A stretch of 64,000 nt of DNA from Streptomyces sp. L2 (GTDB lineage Bacteria > Actinomycetota > Actinomycetes > Streptomycetales > Streptomycetaceae), in contig NZ_QBDT01000001.1 of NCBI RefSeq assembly GCF_004124325.1, forward strand, positions 1,364,001 through 1,428,000. The letters are read 5' to 3'. Both the position numbers and the translations under genes were made by a program. Below the pieces are notes generated by a model that saw only the letters and a program-made list of their open reading frames with translations, did no database searches and was not told where the DNA came from. Shown piece after piece: positions 9,138-18,158 of this stretch. Positions within the stretch are counted from its first letter, which is position 1; the number at the start of each line of letters is the position of its first letter.

Positions 9138-10661
9138 TTACGATGCCGGGTCGTTCGGGGGGCGGGTGGGGCCGGCGGCCGTGGCGCGTTCGCGTTCGGC
9201 GAGGCGGCTGTGGGAGCGGCTGTAGAAGAAGTAGATGACGAAGCCGGCCGCCATCCAGATGCCGAACCGCACCCAGGTCTCGGCCGGCAGGTTCAGCATC
9301 AGCCACAGCGAGGCGAGCACCGAGAGGATCGGCAGGAACGGCACCAGCGGGGTGCGGAAGGAGCGTTCCAGGTCGGGCCGGGTGCGGCGCAGGATGATCA
9401 CGCTGATGGCGACGACGACGAACGCGAAGAGCGTGCCGATGTTCACCAGTTCGGCCAGCACGCTGAGGCTGGTGAAGCCGGCCACGATCGCGATGACGAC
9501 GCCGAGCAGGATGGTCGGCCGGTACGGGGTGCGGAAGCGCGGGTGGGTGTGCGAGAAGAAGCGGGGCAGCAGGCCGTCCCGGCTCATCGCGAAGAACACC
9601 CGGGACTGGCCGAGGAGCAGGATCATGCACACGGTGGTGAGGCCGACGGCCGCGCCGAAGCTGATCAGGCCCGCGAACCAGGGGTGTCCGGTCGCCTTGA
9701 ACGCGTCGGCGAGCGGCGCGTCCACGGACAGCTTCGTGTACTTCTCCATGCCGGTCACCACGACCGACACCGCCACGTACAGCACGGTGCAGATGATCAG
9801 GGAGCCGAGGATGCCGCGCGGCACGTCCCGCTGGGGCACCCGGGTCTCCTCGGCTGCGGTGGCGACGACGTCGAAGCCGATGAACGCGAAGAAGACCACC
9901 GACGCGGCAGTGAAGATGCCCATGACGCCGAAGTTGGACGGCGCCCAGCCGAAGATGAGCTGAATGAGTGGCGCCTTGAGGCTGCCGCCCGCCGGGACCG
10001 GCTGCTCCTTCGGGACGAACGGGTCGTAGTTCCCGCTGTGGATGAAGAAGGCGCCCGCGATGATCACGACGAGGACGACGGCCACCTTGATGGCGACGAC
10101 GATCGAGGTGACCCGCGCGGAGAGCTTCATGCCGAGGACGAGGATCGCGGTGAGCACGAGGACGAGCGCGGCGGCCAGGATGTCGAAGCCGAACCCGGAG
10201 GCGCCGTCCCGGCCGCTGAGGTAGTCGGGCAGGTGCCAGCCCGCGTTGTCGAGCAGCGAGTGGATGTACCCGGACCAGCCGACGGCCACCACCGCCGTGC
10301 CGAGCGCGAGTTCCAGGACCAGGTCCCAGCCGATGATCCAGGCGGGGAACTCGCCGAGGGAGGCGTAGGAGAAGGTGTACGCCGATCCCGCCACCGGGAC
10401 CGTCGCGGCGAACTCGGCGTAGCAGAGCGCCGCGAGCGCGCAGACGACACCGGCCACGACGAAGGACAGGGACACGGCCGGCCCGGCGGTGTTCTTGGCC
10501 GCCGTGCCGGTGAGGACGAAGATGCCGGTGCCGATGATGACACCGACACCGAAAACGGTCAGGTCGAGCGCGGACAGGGACTTCCTGAGCGCGTGCTCGG
10601 GCTCCTCGGTGTCCTGGATGGACTGCTCGACGTTCTTCGTCCTGAACAGGGCATTGCTCAC
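9138..10661 (-). CDS. APC-superfamily amino acid permease
   Basis: A cytoplasmic-membrane transporter with about 12-14 hydrophobic helices, of the cationic amino acid transporter type. The first membrane helix carries the family signature VGVIIGTGIFVLTG. CYAEFAATVPVAGSAY, FFAFIGFDVVATAAEET and the LGQSRVFFAMSRDG loop are also typical. The start used is GTG 10661 (SNALFRTKN), because GGGAGG lies 6 nt upstream. An upstream ATG at 10721 would add 20 polar residues without a better ribosome site. It is transcribed alone, downstream of the dxs terminator. In S. coelicolor a permease occupies the same place beside dxs (from memory). The substrate is inferred only as an amino acid. Confidence 0.88.
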   Translation of the reverse strand: MSNALFRTKNVEQSIQDTEEPEHALRKSLSALDLTVFGVGVIIGTGIFVLTGTAAKNTAGPAVSLSFVVAGVVCALAALCYAEFAATVPVAGSAYTFSYASLGEFPAWIIGWDLVLELALGTAVVAVGWSGYIHSLLDNAGWHLPDYLSGRDGASGFGFDILAAALVLVLTAILVLGMKLSARVTSIVVAIKVAVVLVVIIAGAFFIHSGNYDPFVPKEQPVPAGGSLKAPLIQLIFGWAPSNFGVMGIFTAASVVFFAFIGFDVVATAAEETRVPQRDVPRGILGSLIICTVLYVAVSVVVTGMEKYTKLSVDAPLADAFKATGHPWFAGLISFGAAVGLTTVCMILLLGQSRVFFAMSRDGLLPRFFSHTHPRFRTPYRPTILLGVVIAIVAGFTSLSVLAELVNIGTLFAFVVVAISVIILRRTRPDLERSFRTPLVPFLPILSVLASLWLMLNLPAETWVRFGIWMAAGFVIYFFYSRSHSRLAERERATAAGPTRPPNDPAS

Positions 10662-10749
10662 GTCCTGCCTCCCACGCTTGTCGTCCTCGACATGATCGAG
10701 AGGGTCGGGGTGCGTATGCATGCCCCGGCACAGGCAGGTTCACGCAAAC

Positions 10750-10790
10750 GGGCCGGTTCCGCCACCTGGAAGAGGCGGCGGAACCGGCCC
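10750..10790 (-). terminator. terminator hairpin after dxs
   Basis: An inverted repeat with arms GGGCCGGTTCCGCC and its complement (the second arm has a small bulge) around a short loop, 22 bp after the dxs stop. No U-tract follows, as is usual in Streptomyces. Confidence 0.7.
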
Positions 10791-10811
10791 GGTGTCGCTT
10801 TCGCGCGCGTC

Positions 10812-12767
10812 CTAGTCCCGTGCGGGCTCCACCTCGGCGGACGGGCGGGACGCGGGGGCGGAGCCGTTCGCGCGCAGCCGTGAGTGCGGAAGGCCGTCCA
10901 GCTTGGAGACCAGTCCGGTGACCTGGCGGGCGATGTCGGGGGCGGTCAGCCCGATCTCGGCCATGACCTCGGCGCGGGAGGCGTGGTCGAGGAAGCGGGG
11001 CGGGATGCCGAAATCGCGCAGCGGTACGTCCACGCCCGCGTCGCGCAGCGCCTGGGCGATCGCGGAGCCGACGCCGCCGGCCCTGCTGTTGTCCTCGACG
11101 GTGACGACGACCCGGTGCCGCTCCGCCAGCGGGGCCATCGCCTCGTCGACGGGCTTGACCCAGCGCGGGTCGACGACGGTGGTGGAGATGCCCTGCTTGT
11201 CGAGGAGCCCGGCCACCTCCAGGCACATCGGGGCGAGGGCGCCGACGGAGACCAGCAGCACGTCGGGGCGGTCGGTGCCCGGCTCGCGCAGCACGTCCAT
11301 GCCCCCGACGCGGCCCACGGCCGGTACGGCGGGGCCGACGGCGCCCTTGGAGAAGCGGACCACGGTCGGCGCGTCCTCGACGGCGACGGCCTCGCGGAGC
11401 TGGGCGCGCACCTGGTCGGCGTCGCGCGGGGCGGCCAGCCGCAGGCCGGGCACCACCTGGAGGATCGACATGTCCCACATGCCGTTGTGGGAGGCGCCGT
11501 CGGTGCCGGTGACCCCGGCCCGGTCCAGCACGAAGGTCACCCCGCACCTGTGCAGCGCCACGTCCATCAGGACCTGGTCGAAGGCGCGGTTGAGGAAGGT
11601 GGCGTAGACGGCGAAGACCGGGTGGAGTCCGCCGTGCGCGAGGCCGGCCGCGGAGACGGCACCGTGCTGCTCGGCGATCCCGACGTCGTAGATCCGGTCG
11701 GGGAAGGCGTCGGCGAACTTCTTCAGGCCGACCGGCTGCAGCATGGCGGCCGTGATGGCCACGATGTCGTCGCGCTCCTTGCCGAGCCGGACCATCTCGT
11801 CACCGAAGACGGAGGTCCAGTCGGCGCCGGCGGCCTTGATGGGCAGTCCGGTGTCGGGGTGGATGGGGCCGATGCCGTGGAAGCGGTCGGCCTCGTCCTG
11901 GAGGGCGGGCTGGTAGCCGCGGCCCTTCTCGGTGAGGCAGTGCACGATGACCGGCCCGCCGAACCGCTTGGCCCGCGCGAGCGCCGACTCCAGCGCCTCG
12001 ATGTCGTGGCCGTCGATCGGGCCGACGTACTTCAGGCCCAGGTCCTCGAACATGCCCTGCGGGGCGATGAAGTCCTTCAGGCCCTTCTTGGCGCCGTGCA
12101 GGGTCTCGTACAGCGGCTTGCCGACGACGGGCGTGCGGCCCAGGAGGTCCTTGCCCCGGGCGAGGAAGCGCTCGTAGCCGTCGGTGGTGCGCAGGGTCGC
12201 GAGGTGGTTGGCGAGGCCGCCGATGGTCGGCGCGTAGGACCGCTCGTTGTCGTTGACGACGATGACGAGGGGGCGGTCCTTGGCGTCGGCGATGTTGTTC
12301 AGCGCCTCCCAGGCCATGCCGCCGGTCAGCGCGCCGTCACCGATGACGGCGACGACGTGGCTGTCCCGCTTCTTGAGCTGGTTGGCCTTGGCGATGCCGT
12401 CGGCCCAGCCGAGGACCGTGGAGGCGTGGCTGTTCTCGATGACGTCGTGCTCGGACTCGCCTTGCGAGGGGTAGCCGGACAGGCCGCCCTTCATCTTCAG
12501 CTTGGAGAAGTCCCGCCGGCCGGTGAGCAGCTTGTGCACGTAGGACTGGTGCCCGGTGTCCCACAGCACCTTGTCCTTGGGCGACTGGAAGACCCGGTGC
12601 AGGGCGAGGGTCAGCTCCACCACACCGAGGTTGGGGCCGAGGTGGCCGCCGGTCTTGGATACCGCGTCGACGAGGAAGGTCCGGATCTCCTCCGCCAGCA
12701 GGTCCAGCTCCTCCAGGCTGAGCCGGTCCAGATCGCGCGGTCCCCTGATGCGGGTCAGCAGCGGCAC
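10812..12767 (-). CDS. dxs: 1-deoxy-D-xylulose-5-phosphate synthase
   Basis: First step of the non-mevalonate isoprenoid pathway: condenses pyruvate with glyceraldehyde 3-phosphate using thiamine diphosphate. Recognised by [26 protein letters not shown], the ThDP/Mg motif GDGALTGG continuing to VVNDN, and the transketolase-type central segment ([31 protein letters not shown]). At 651 residues it is full length. The start is GTG 12767, with AAGGAGG five bases upstream. The same gene lies next to the xyl locus in S. coelicolor (from memory). A strong hairpin downstream ends the transcript. Confidence 0.96.
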   Translation of the reverse strand: MPLLTRIRGPRDLDRLSLEELDLLAEEIRTFLVDAVSKTGGHLGPNLGVVELTLALHRVFQSPKDKVLWDTGHQSYVHKLLTGRRDFSKLKMKGGLSGYPSQGESEHDVIENSHASTVLGWADGIAKANQLKKRDSHVVAVIGDGALTGGMAWEALNNIADAKDRPLVIVVNDNERSYAPTIGGLANHLATLRTTDGYERFLARGKDLLGRTPVVGKPLYETLHGAKKGLKDFIAPQGMFEDLGLKYVGPIDGHDIEALESALARAKRFGGPVIVHCLTEKGRGYQPALQDEADRFHGIGPIHPDTGLPIKAAGADWTSVFGDEMVRLGKERDDIVAITAAMLQPVGLKKFADAFPDRIYDVGIAEQHGAVSAAGLAHGGLHPVFAVYATFLNRAFDQVLMDVALHRCGVTFVLDRAGVTGTDGASHNGMWDMSILQVVPGLRLAAPRDADQVRAQLREAVAVEDAPTVVRFSKGAVGPAVPAVGRVGGMDVLREPGTDRPDVLLVSVGALAPMCLEVAGLLDKQGISTTVVDPRWVKPVDEAMAPLAERHRVVVTVEDNSRAGGVGSAIAQALRDAGVDVPLRDFGIPPRFLDHASRAEVMAEIGLTAPDIARQVTGLVSKLDGLPHSRLRANGSAPASRPSAEVEPARD

Positions 12768-12826
12768 CCGTGCCTCCTTGCAGTAGAGCTGATCGAGCTT
12801 TCGGGCGGGCCAGTCGAGTCTAAGAC

Positions 12827-12867
12827 AGCCAGTTGCCCGGCACCGTCAAGGCACCGGGCAACTGGCT
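12827..12867 (-). terminator. hairpin between xylH and dxs
   Basis: A perfect 14-bp inverted repeat (AGCCAGTTGCCCGG and complement) with a 13-base loop. It lies downstream of xylH and upstream of the dxs start, so it most likely ends the xylFGH transcript. Confidence 0.7.
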
Positions 12868-12894
12868 CACCCGGACACGCCGGGCGACTGGACG

Positions 12895-12975
12895 CGCCCC
12901 AAGGGGCGCGGGGCTGTGTCATTGTGCGGCTCCGCCGCGTGGGCGCGACCAGCCACGACGGACCGGCACGCGCAG
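12895..12975. repeat. Streptomyces dispersed GC-rich repeat, copy 1
   Basis: Contains GGGGCGCGGGG followed after a short divergent segment by GCGCGACCAGCCACGACGG. This is the common intergenic repeat of streptomycete genomes, related to the two copies at 60574 and 60676 in the opposite orientation. It lies between the xylH stop and the hairpin. Function unknown. Confidence 0.6.
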
Positions 12976-13008
12976 CGCACCCCACGCCCCTACGGCGAAC
13001 CGGCGTCG

Positions 13009-14301
13009 CTAGGCCCGCCCCGCGGACTTCTGCGTCTTCCGGGTGACCGCGTCGATCACGACGGTCGCCAGCAGCACCCCACCAGTGATCATGTACTGCA
13101 CCGGCGAGGCGATGCCCTCCAGCGCGAGCCCGTACTGGATGGACACGATGACCAGCACACCGAGCAGCGCGTCCCAGGACCGGCCCCGGCCGCCGAACAG
13201 CGACGTACCACCGATCACGGCCGCCGCGATCGCGTTCATCAGCAGGTCACCGCCACCGGCGCCCTGGTTCGCGGAGGCGATCTTGGAGGCGATGAACAGA
13301 CCGCCGACGGCCGCGAACGTACCGGCGATCGCGAAGACCGAGATCCGGACCATGGCCACGTTGATACCGGCGCGGCGCGAGGCCTCGACGCTGCCGCCGA
13401 GCGCGAAGATCTTGCGGCCGTAGGCGGTGCGGCGCAGCACGAAGTCGGTGAGGAACAGCACCGCGACGAAGATCAGCACCGCGAGCGGCAGGCCCTTGTT
13501 CTGGTTGAAGACGAACGCCGCGGCGAAGCAGACGATGGCCAGCAGCACCGTACGCAGAATGGTTTCGCTCAGCGGCTTGGACGGCACCCCGGCGGCCTCG
13601 CGGCGCTTGTTGCCGAAGTAGGCGCTGAGGAAGTACAGCACCGTGACGCCGATGGCCAGGCCGTAGGCGGCGGCCACGTCGGAGAAGTAGTAGCTGGTCA
13701 GCTTGGCGACCAGGCCGTCGCTGTTGAGGTTGATGGTGCCGTTGGAACCCAGGATCTTCAGCATGAAGCCGTTCCAGAACAGCAGGCCCGCCAGGGTGAC
13801 GGCGAAGGCCGGCACACCGATCTTCGCGAAGAAGAAGCCCTGGATCGCGCCGGCGACCGTTCCGGTGAGGATGGCCAGCACGAAGGCCAGCACCTCGTTC
13901 ATGCCGTGGGTGATGTTCAGCACCGCGAAGGTGGCGCCCGCCACGCCGGAGAGGGAACCGACCGACAGGTCGATCTCGCCGAGCAGCAGGACGAACACGA
14001 TGCCGACGGCGATCATGCCCGTGCCGACCATCGCCACGGCGATGTCGGACAGGTTGCCCGCCGTCATGAAGTTGGAGTTCAGCTGCCAGAAGATCAGCCA
14101 GATGATCGCCAGACCGACGACGACCGGGAGGGAGCCGAGGTCACCGGCCTTCATCTTGCGCTTGAACTCGCTGAGGTACCCGGCCAGGCCCTGTTCGCGC
14201 ACCAGCAGCCGGGGGTCGACGGCCACGTCGGAGCCGCGGGCGGCCTCGGTGTTCTCCACGGCGTTGTCCCCGGGGGGCGTGGAGGTCTTGTCGATGCTCA
14301 C
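13009..14301 (-). CDS. xylH: XylH-type sugar ABC transporter permease
   Basis: Membrane subunit of a CUT2-type monosaccharide importer. It has an N-terminal cytoplasmic segment of about 60 residues, then about ten hydrophobic helices. The conserved LLLGEIDLSVGSLSGVAG element and the C-terminal FAIAGTFAAVGGLFIASK and LFGGRGRSWDALLG segments are typical of RbsC/XylH permeases. The start is GTG 14301, overlapping the xylG stop as GTGA, so translation is probably coupled. It is last in xylF-xylG-xylH. In S. coelicolor this operon next to rok7B7 is a xylose transporter (established knowledge); specificity here is inferred from that conserved context. Confidence 0.92.
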   Translation of the reverse strand: MSIDKTSTPPGDNAVENTEAARGSDVAVDPRLLVREQGLAGYLSEFKRKMKAGDLGSLPVVVGLAIIWLIFWQLNSNFMTAGNLSDIAVAMVGTGMIAVGIVFVLLLGEIDLSVGSLSGVAGATFAVLNITHGMNEVLAFVLAILTGTVAGAIQGFFFAKIGVPAFAVTLAGLLFWNGFMLKILGSNGTINLNSDGLVAKLTSYYFSDVAAAYGLAIGVTVLYFLSAYFGNKRREAAGVPSKPLSETILRTVLLAIVCFAAAFVFNQNKGLPLAVLIFVAVLFLTDFVLRRTAYGRKIFALGGSVEASRRAGINVAMVRISVFAIAGTFAAVGGLFIASKIASANQGAGGGDLLMNAIAAAVIGGTSLFGGRGRSWDALLGVLVIVSIQYGLALEGIASPVQYMITGGVLLATVVIDAVTRKTQKSAGRA

Positions 14302-15089
14302 TTCTTGATCTCCCCATTGGTGCGGGCCGCACGACGGGTCACGGCGTTGTCCGTGGCGCCGGTGATGGCGGAGATGATCTCTTCCTGCGAGGTCGACTTG
14401 ACCTCGAAGACGCCGTTGTTGCGGCCCAGACGCAGCACGGCCACCTTGTCGGCGACGGCCTTGACGTCGGCCATGTTGTGGCTGATGAGGATCACGGCGT
14501 GGCCGCGCTCCCGCAGCCGCTCCACCAGGTCGAGCACCTGTGCGGTCTGCTCGACGCCGAGGGCGGCGGTCGGCTCGTCCAGGATCACCAGGCGGGGCTC
14601 GCCGAGCATGGAACGGGCGATGGCCACGACCTGGCGCTGACCGCCGGAGAGCGAGGCGATCGGGATACGGACGCTCGGGATGCGGATCGAGAGCTGGTCC
14701 AGCAGCTCACGGGAACGGCGCTCCATCTCCACCTCGTCCAGGACGCCGCGCCTGCGGATCTCCCGGCCTAGGTAGAGGTTGCCGACGACGTCGATGTTGT
14801 CGCACAGCGCGAGGTCCTGGTACACCGTCGCGATGCCCAGGTTCTGGGCATCGTGCGGCCGGTTGACCTGGACGGTCTTGCCTTCCCATTCGATGGCGCC
14901 CTCATCGATGGGGTGCACGCCGGCGATCGTCTTGACCAGCGTGGACTTTCCGGCACCGTTGTCGCCCACCAGGGCGACCACCTCACCGGCGTGGACCTCA
15001 AGCTCTACGTCGGTGAGCGCCTGGACGGCACCGAACCGCTTGGAGACCCCGCGCAACGCCAGCACGGGCGTAGCGGACACGTGAACCAA
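14298..15089 (-). CDS. xylG: XylG-type ABC transporter ATPase
   Basis: Drives the XylFGH importer. Walker A GDNGAGKSTLVK near residue 42, Q-loop YQDLALC, signature LSGGQRQV, Walker B RLVILDEPTAAL, and the switch histidine in LISHNMAD. At 263 residues it has one nucleotide-binding domain; Escherichia coli XylG/RbsA proteins have two fused, so this one must work as a homodimer. That single-domain form is usual in actinobacterial CUT2 systems. It starts 166 bp after xylF and overlaps xylH by 4 bp. Confidence 0.93.
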   Translation of the reverse strand: MVHVSATPVLALRGVSKRFGAVQALTDVELEVHAGEVVALVGDNGAGKSTLVKTIAGVHPIDEGAIEWEGKTVQVNRPHDAQNLGIATVYQDLALCDNIDVVGNLYLGREIRRRGVLDEVEMERRSRELLDQLSIRIPSVRIPIASLSGGQRQVVAIARSMLGEPRLVILDEPTAALGVEQTAQVLDLVERLRERGHAVILISHNMADVKAVADKVAVLRLGRNNGVFEVKSTSQEEIISAITGATDNAVTRRAARTNGEIKK

Positions 15090-15211
15090 CTCCTTCGCCG
15101 CCTGACCCGGCGGGAGGTTGTGCAGAAAGAGAGTGAGTGGGAATTCCGTCCGGCGCCCCGCGCCGAGCTTGCGGGGCTGTGTGGTGGGCGGGGCACCGGA
15201 GGGAGCCGGGG

Positions 15212-15267
15212 GACTGCTTCAGACCGACTGCTTCAGACCGGCTGCTTCAGACGGGCTACTTCAGACC
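15212..15267. repeat. four tandem 14-bp units at the 3' end of xylF
   Basis: Four adjacent units of the type GACTGCTTCAGACC. The first two are identical and the others differ by one or a few bases. The last unit contains the xylF stop codon (TAG on the minus strand, 15256-15258), and the other three extend downstream. This looks like stepwise duplication of the gene end. Confidence 0.85.
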
Positions 15268-16365
15268 GATCTTGTCGCAGGCCGCCTTGTACTGCGCGGT
15301 GCAGATGTCGGCGACCGTGTAGACGCCGTCCTTGATGACGGTGTCCTTGATGTTGTCCTTGGTCAGCGCGGTGACCGGCACCAGCACGGACGGGACGCCC
15401 TTGGTGGTGGGGCTGTCGACCTTGTCCTTGGCGACGGAGTCGAGCGACTTGCCCTGGGCCAGGTCCACGGCCATCTCGGCGGCGGCGTCGGCCTCGGGGG
15501 CGTACGGCTTGTAGACGCTCATGTACTGGTCACCGGCGACGATGCGCTGCACGCCGGCCAGCTCGGCGTCCTGGCCGGTCACCGGCACCTTGATGCCGGC
15601 GGCCTTCAGGGCGGTGATGATACCGCCGGCCATGCCGTCGTTGGCGGAGTAGACGCCGATGATGTTCTTCTTGCCGAGGGCGGAGATGGCGCCCTCCATG
15701 TTGGCGTTGGCGTTCTCCGGCTTCCACTCCTTGGTGTCGTACTCCTTGCCGATGTTCACCTTGCCGTCGAGCACCTCGTGGGCGCCCTTCTTGAACTGCG
15801 CGGCGTTCGGGTCGGTGGAGGAGCCGTTCATCATGACGATCTTGCCGGACTTGGCCTTGGAGCCCAGCGCCTTCAGCAGCGCCTCGCCCTGGGTCTTGCC
15901 GACGGTCACGTTGTCGAACGACGTGTAGGCGTCGATCGGGCCCTGCGCCAGGCGGTCGTAGGCGACGACCGGGATGCCGGCGTCCTTGGCCTTCTGCACC
16001 GAGTTCTTGATGGCCGCGGCGTCCACCGCGTCGACGATCAGCACGTCCACCTTGTTGGTGATCATGGTGTCGACCTGCTGGTTCTGCAGCGTGGCGTCCT
16101 GCTTGGCGTTCGCGTAGACGATCTTGCCCTTGTTGTTCGTCAGCTCCGCGACCTTCTTCTCGATCAGCGGGCGGTCGAACTTCTCGTAGCGGGCGGTCTG
16201 GTTCTCCGGCAGGAGGAGGCCGACCTTGATGTCGTCACCCTTCTTCGCCGACGAGGACGAGCTGCTGCCGCCCTTGGACTCCTTGGCACTGCCACAGGCG
16301 GCCAGCGAGACGGCCATGGCACCCGCGGCTACGACGACCGCGGTACGGCGCATACGTGCGTTCAC
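15256..16365 (-). CDS. xylF: XylF-type sugar-binding lipoprotein
   Basis: Extracellular solute receptor of the XylFGH importer. The start is GTG 16365 (NARMRRTAVV), with GGGAGG eight bases upstream. A longer reading from 16431 has no ribosome site. The signal peptide ends in the lipobox LAAC with Cys24, followed by a Ser/Gly-rich tether. The mature part is a periplasmic-binding-protein type I fold (LLLPENQTARYEKFDRP, NKVDVLIVDAVDAAA, GIPVVAYDRL, GVYSANDGMAGGIITAL, VTGQDAELAGVQRI), matching the xylose/ribose receptor family. The first gene of the operon. The 122-bp gap to rok7B7 must hold its promoter and a likely operator, but I could not define the site. Confidence 0.93.
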   Translation of the reverse strand: MNARMRRTAVVVAAGAMAVSLAACGSAKESKGGSSSSSSAKKGDDIKVGLLLPENQTARYEKFDRPLIEKKVAELTNNKGKIVYANAKQDATLQNQQVDTMITNKVDVLIVDAVDAAAIKNSVQKAKDAGIPVVAYDRLAQGPIDAYTSFDNVTVGKTQGEALLKALGSKAKSGKIVMMNGSSTDPNAAQFKKGAHEVLDGKVNIGKEYDTKEWKPENANANMEGAISALGKKNIIGVYSANDGMAGGIITALKAAGIKVPVTGQDAELAGVQRIVAGDQYMSVYKPYAPEADAAAEMAVDLAQGKSLDSVAKDKVDSPTTKGVPSVLVPVTALTKDNIKDTVIKDGVYTVADICTAQYKAACDKIGLK

Positions 16366-16487
16366 TTGGAAAACCTCCCTGACGAGGCCGCGAACGTTGC
16401 GGCCGAGGTGGCTGGAAGTCAACTCGGCCACGCGTGCGACGTCAAGAAGTAAATCCTTAACGAGATGACAACGGTGCCATCCGTCCT

Positions 16488-17699
16488 CTAAGTGAAGGCA
16501 GGGGTGGCCGCGGGCAGCGCGCCCGCGACAGAGCCGTCCAGAAGGGTCGAATCACCCATCTCGCTGAGCGCGAGAGCGAGTGCTCCGAGCACCTCCGCAC
16601 GGCCCCCAAGCGCCCCCGGGAGGACGGACAGTTGGCGCGCCGCGCTGGGGATGGCGTAGCGGCCGACAGACTCCCTGATGGGCCCGAGGACGAGCTCTCC
16701 GGCCTCGGCGAGATCACCGCCGAGGACCACCCGGCTCGGGTTCAGCAGATTGCAGAGATTGGCCACTCCACTGCCGATGTGGCGGCCGACGTCGGCGATC
16801 ACCCGACGGCAGCCCGGGTCCCCGTCCCTGGCCAGCCGTACGACGCCTTCCATCGTCAGGTCGGTGCCGTGACTGGACTGGAGCAGCGGGAGCACGTGGC
16901 GCGCCGCCGCGAAGGTCTCCAGGCAGCCACGGTTTCCGCAACGGCAGACCGGGCCGGACTCATCAAGAGTAATATGACCGATTTCTCCCGCTGTGCCACC
17001 CGGACCGCGGTAGATCTTGCCGTTGATGACCAGGCCGGCTCCGACACCGCTGGCGACCTTGATGTACGCAAGGTCCCGCACGCCCTTGCCGCTGCCCCAG
17101 ACCAGCTCCCCCAGGGCGCCGAGGTTGGCGTCGTTGTCGACGTGCACGGGCACGCCCAGGCGGTCGCGCAGCTCCTGGGCGGGCCGGGTGCCGCCCCAGC
17201 CCGGCAGGATGGCGGTGGAGCCCAGGGTGCCCGACTCCAGGTCGATCGGTCCGGGCACGCCGAGGCCCACGCCCGCGATCTTCGAGCGGTCGACGCCGGT
17301 GGCCGCGATCAGGCGGCTGACCAGCTCCTCGGCCCGGTCGAAGCCCTGCGCGGAGGAGGCGTCGACGTCGAGCGGCTCGGCCTCCTCGGCCAGCACCTGG
17401 TGGGCGAGGTTGCCGATCGCGACCCGCAGGTGGGTGTGGCCGAAGTCGACGCCGATCACGATGCCGGCGTCGCCGCTCAGGCTGACGCTGCGGGCCCGGC
17501 GGCCGCCCGCCGAGGTGGGGGTGACCTCGACGGTCCCGCCGTCCTTCAGCTCCCGCACGATGTTGGAGACCGTCGCGGCGGACAGCCCGGTCGTCCGCGC
17601 GATCTCCGCCTGCGTGAGCGATCCGGCCAGCCGGACGGCCCGTACGACCCGTTCCAGGTTGGCTCGGTGCAGCGACGACTGCGACCCCGGAGTCTCCAT
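16488..17699 (-). CDS. rok7B7: ROK-family transcriptional regulator Rok7B7
   Basis: A winged helix-turn-helix at about residues 12-65 (SLTQAEIARTTGLSAATVSNIV) followed by a ROK domain at about 80-380. It carries the ATP-like site VIGVDFGHTHLRVA, the sugar-binding GEIGH motif, and the zinc motif CRCGNRGCLE. Members of this type sense sugars or sugar phosphates. In S. coelicolor the orthologue beside xylFGH represses that operon and affects carbon control and antibiotic production (established knowledge). ATG 17699 begins the conserved METPGSQSSLHRANLERV; longer starts at 17720 and 17798 are possible. It lies directly upstream of xylF in the same direction, and ngcEFG lies on its other side, so it is well placed to coordinate both. 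Confidence 0.93.
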   Translation of the reverse strand: METPGSQSSLHRANLERVVRAVRLAGSLTQAEIARTTGLSAATVSNIVRELKDGGTVEVTPTSAGGRRARSVSLSGDAGIVIGVDFGHTHLRVAIGNLAHQVLAEEAEPLDVDASSAQGFDRAEELVSRLIAATGVDRSKIAGVGLGVPGPIDLESGTLGSTAILPGWGGTRPAQELRDRLGVPVHVDNDANLGALGELVWGSGKGVRDLAYIKVASGVGAGLVINGKIYRGPGGTAGEIGHITLDESGPVCRCGNRGCLETFAAARHVLPLLQSSHGTDLTMEGVVRLARDGDPGCRRVIADVGRHIGSGVANLCNLLNPSRVVLGGDLAEAGELVLGPIRESVGRYAIPSAARQLSVLPGALGGRAEVLGALALALSEMGDSTLLDGSVAGALPAATPAFT

Positions 17700-18158
17700 C
17701 GACCCATCCACTCCCGCCATCGGCCGGGCGGCACCGGCGCCGCCCGTGACCCCGGTCACAGCGATCGGACCGGGCCACTTACAAGTTATGAACTCCAAGC
17801 TCCGCTGAACGGGTTACCGCAGTCAAGTCCTTGACGGAAATCGCTTCCGCCCGGGTGGTGTCGCGCCGGTCACCCCCGCGGCCGTGCCGGAGCACCCCGG
17901 AGCAGCCCAGGGCGCCTCCTGGAAGCGCCTGGAGGCCGCCGTGCGGGGCGGTGGGGGCGGGCGGAAGCGGCGGGCCGGCGGTGGCCGATCGTTCAGTCGC
18001 CGCAATCCCGGGCACACATTGTGACCGAGTCATTACCAGCTGTGCGCACAGAAGGCGCGCGCATGGAAGGGCACGCACGCGGGAGGGCGCACGCCGATCG
18101 GCGCGCGGCCGGACCGGCCGCGCGCCGAAGGGAGAGGAAGGTGGGTGTCCGGATCCGC
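17700..18158. other. 459-bp intergenic region upstream of rok7B7
   Basis: Apart from the ngcG hairpin at 18099-18127, I see no gene here. A locally AT-richer stretch at about 17775-17800 (CTTACAAGTTATGAACTCC) lies 80-100 bp before the rok7B7 start and is the likely promoter or autoregulatory region. No clean dyad was found. Confidence 0.4.
18099..18127 (-). terminator. terminator hairpin after ngcG
   Basis: A perfect 14-bp inverted repeat (CGGCGCGCGGCCGG, one-base centre, complement) 31 bp past the ngcG stop. The almost loop-free GC stem would extrude only as a smaller-stem hairpin in RNA, but its position fits termination of ngcEFG. Confidence 0.6.

Noticed and set aside
10661..10721. Longer N-terminus for the amino acid permease (ATG 10721)
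   Set aside because: GTG 10661 has the good ribosome site and the family-like N-terminus.
10884..13046. Open plus-strand frame of 720 codons
   Set aside because: Antisense of dxs and the hairpin region; Asp/Gly/Val-rich with no domain.
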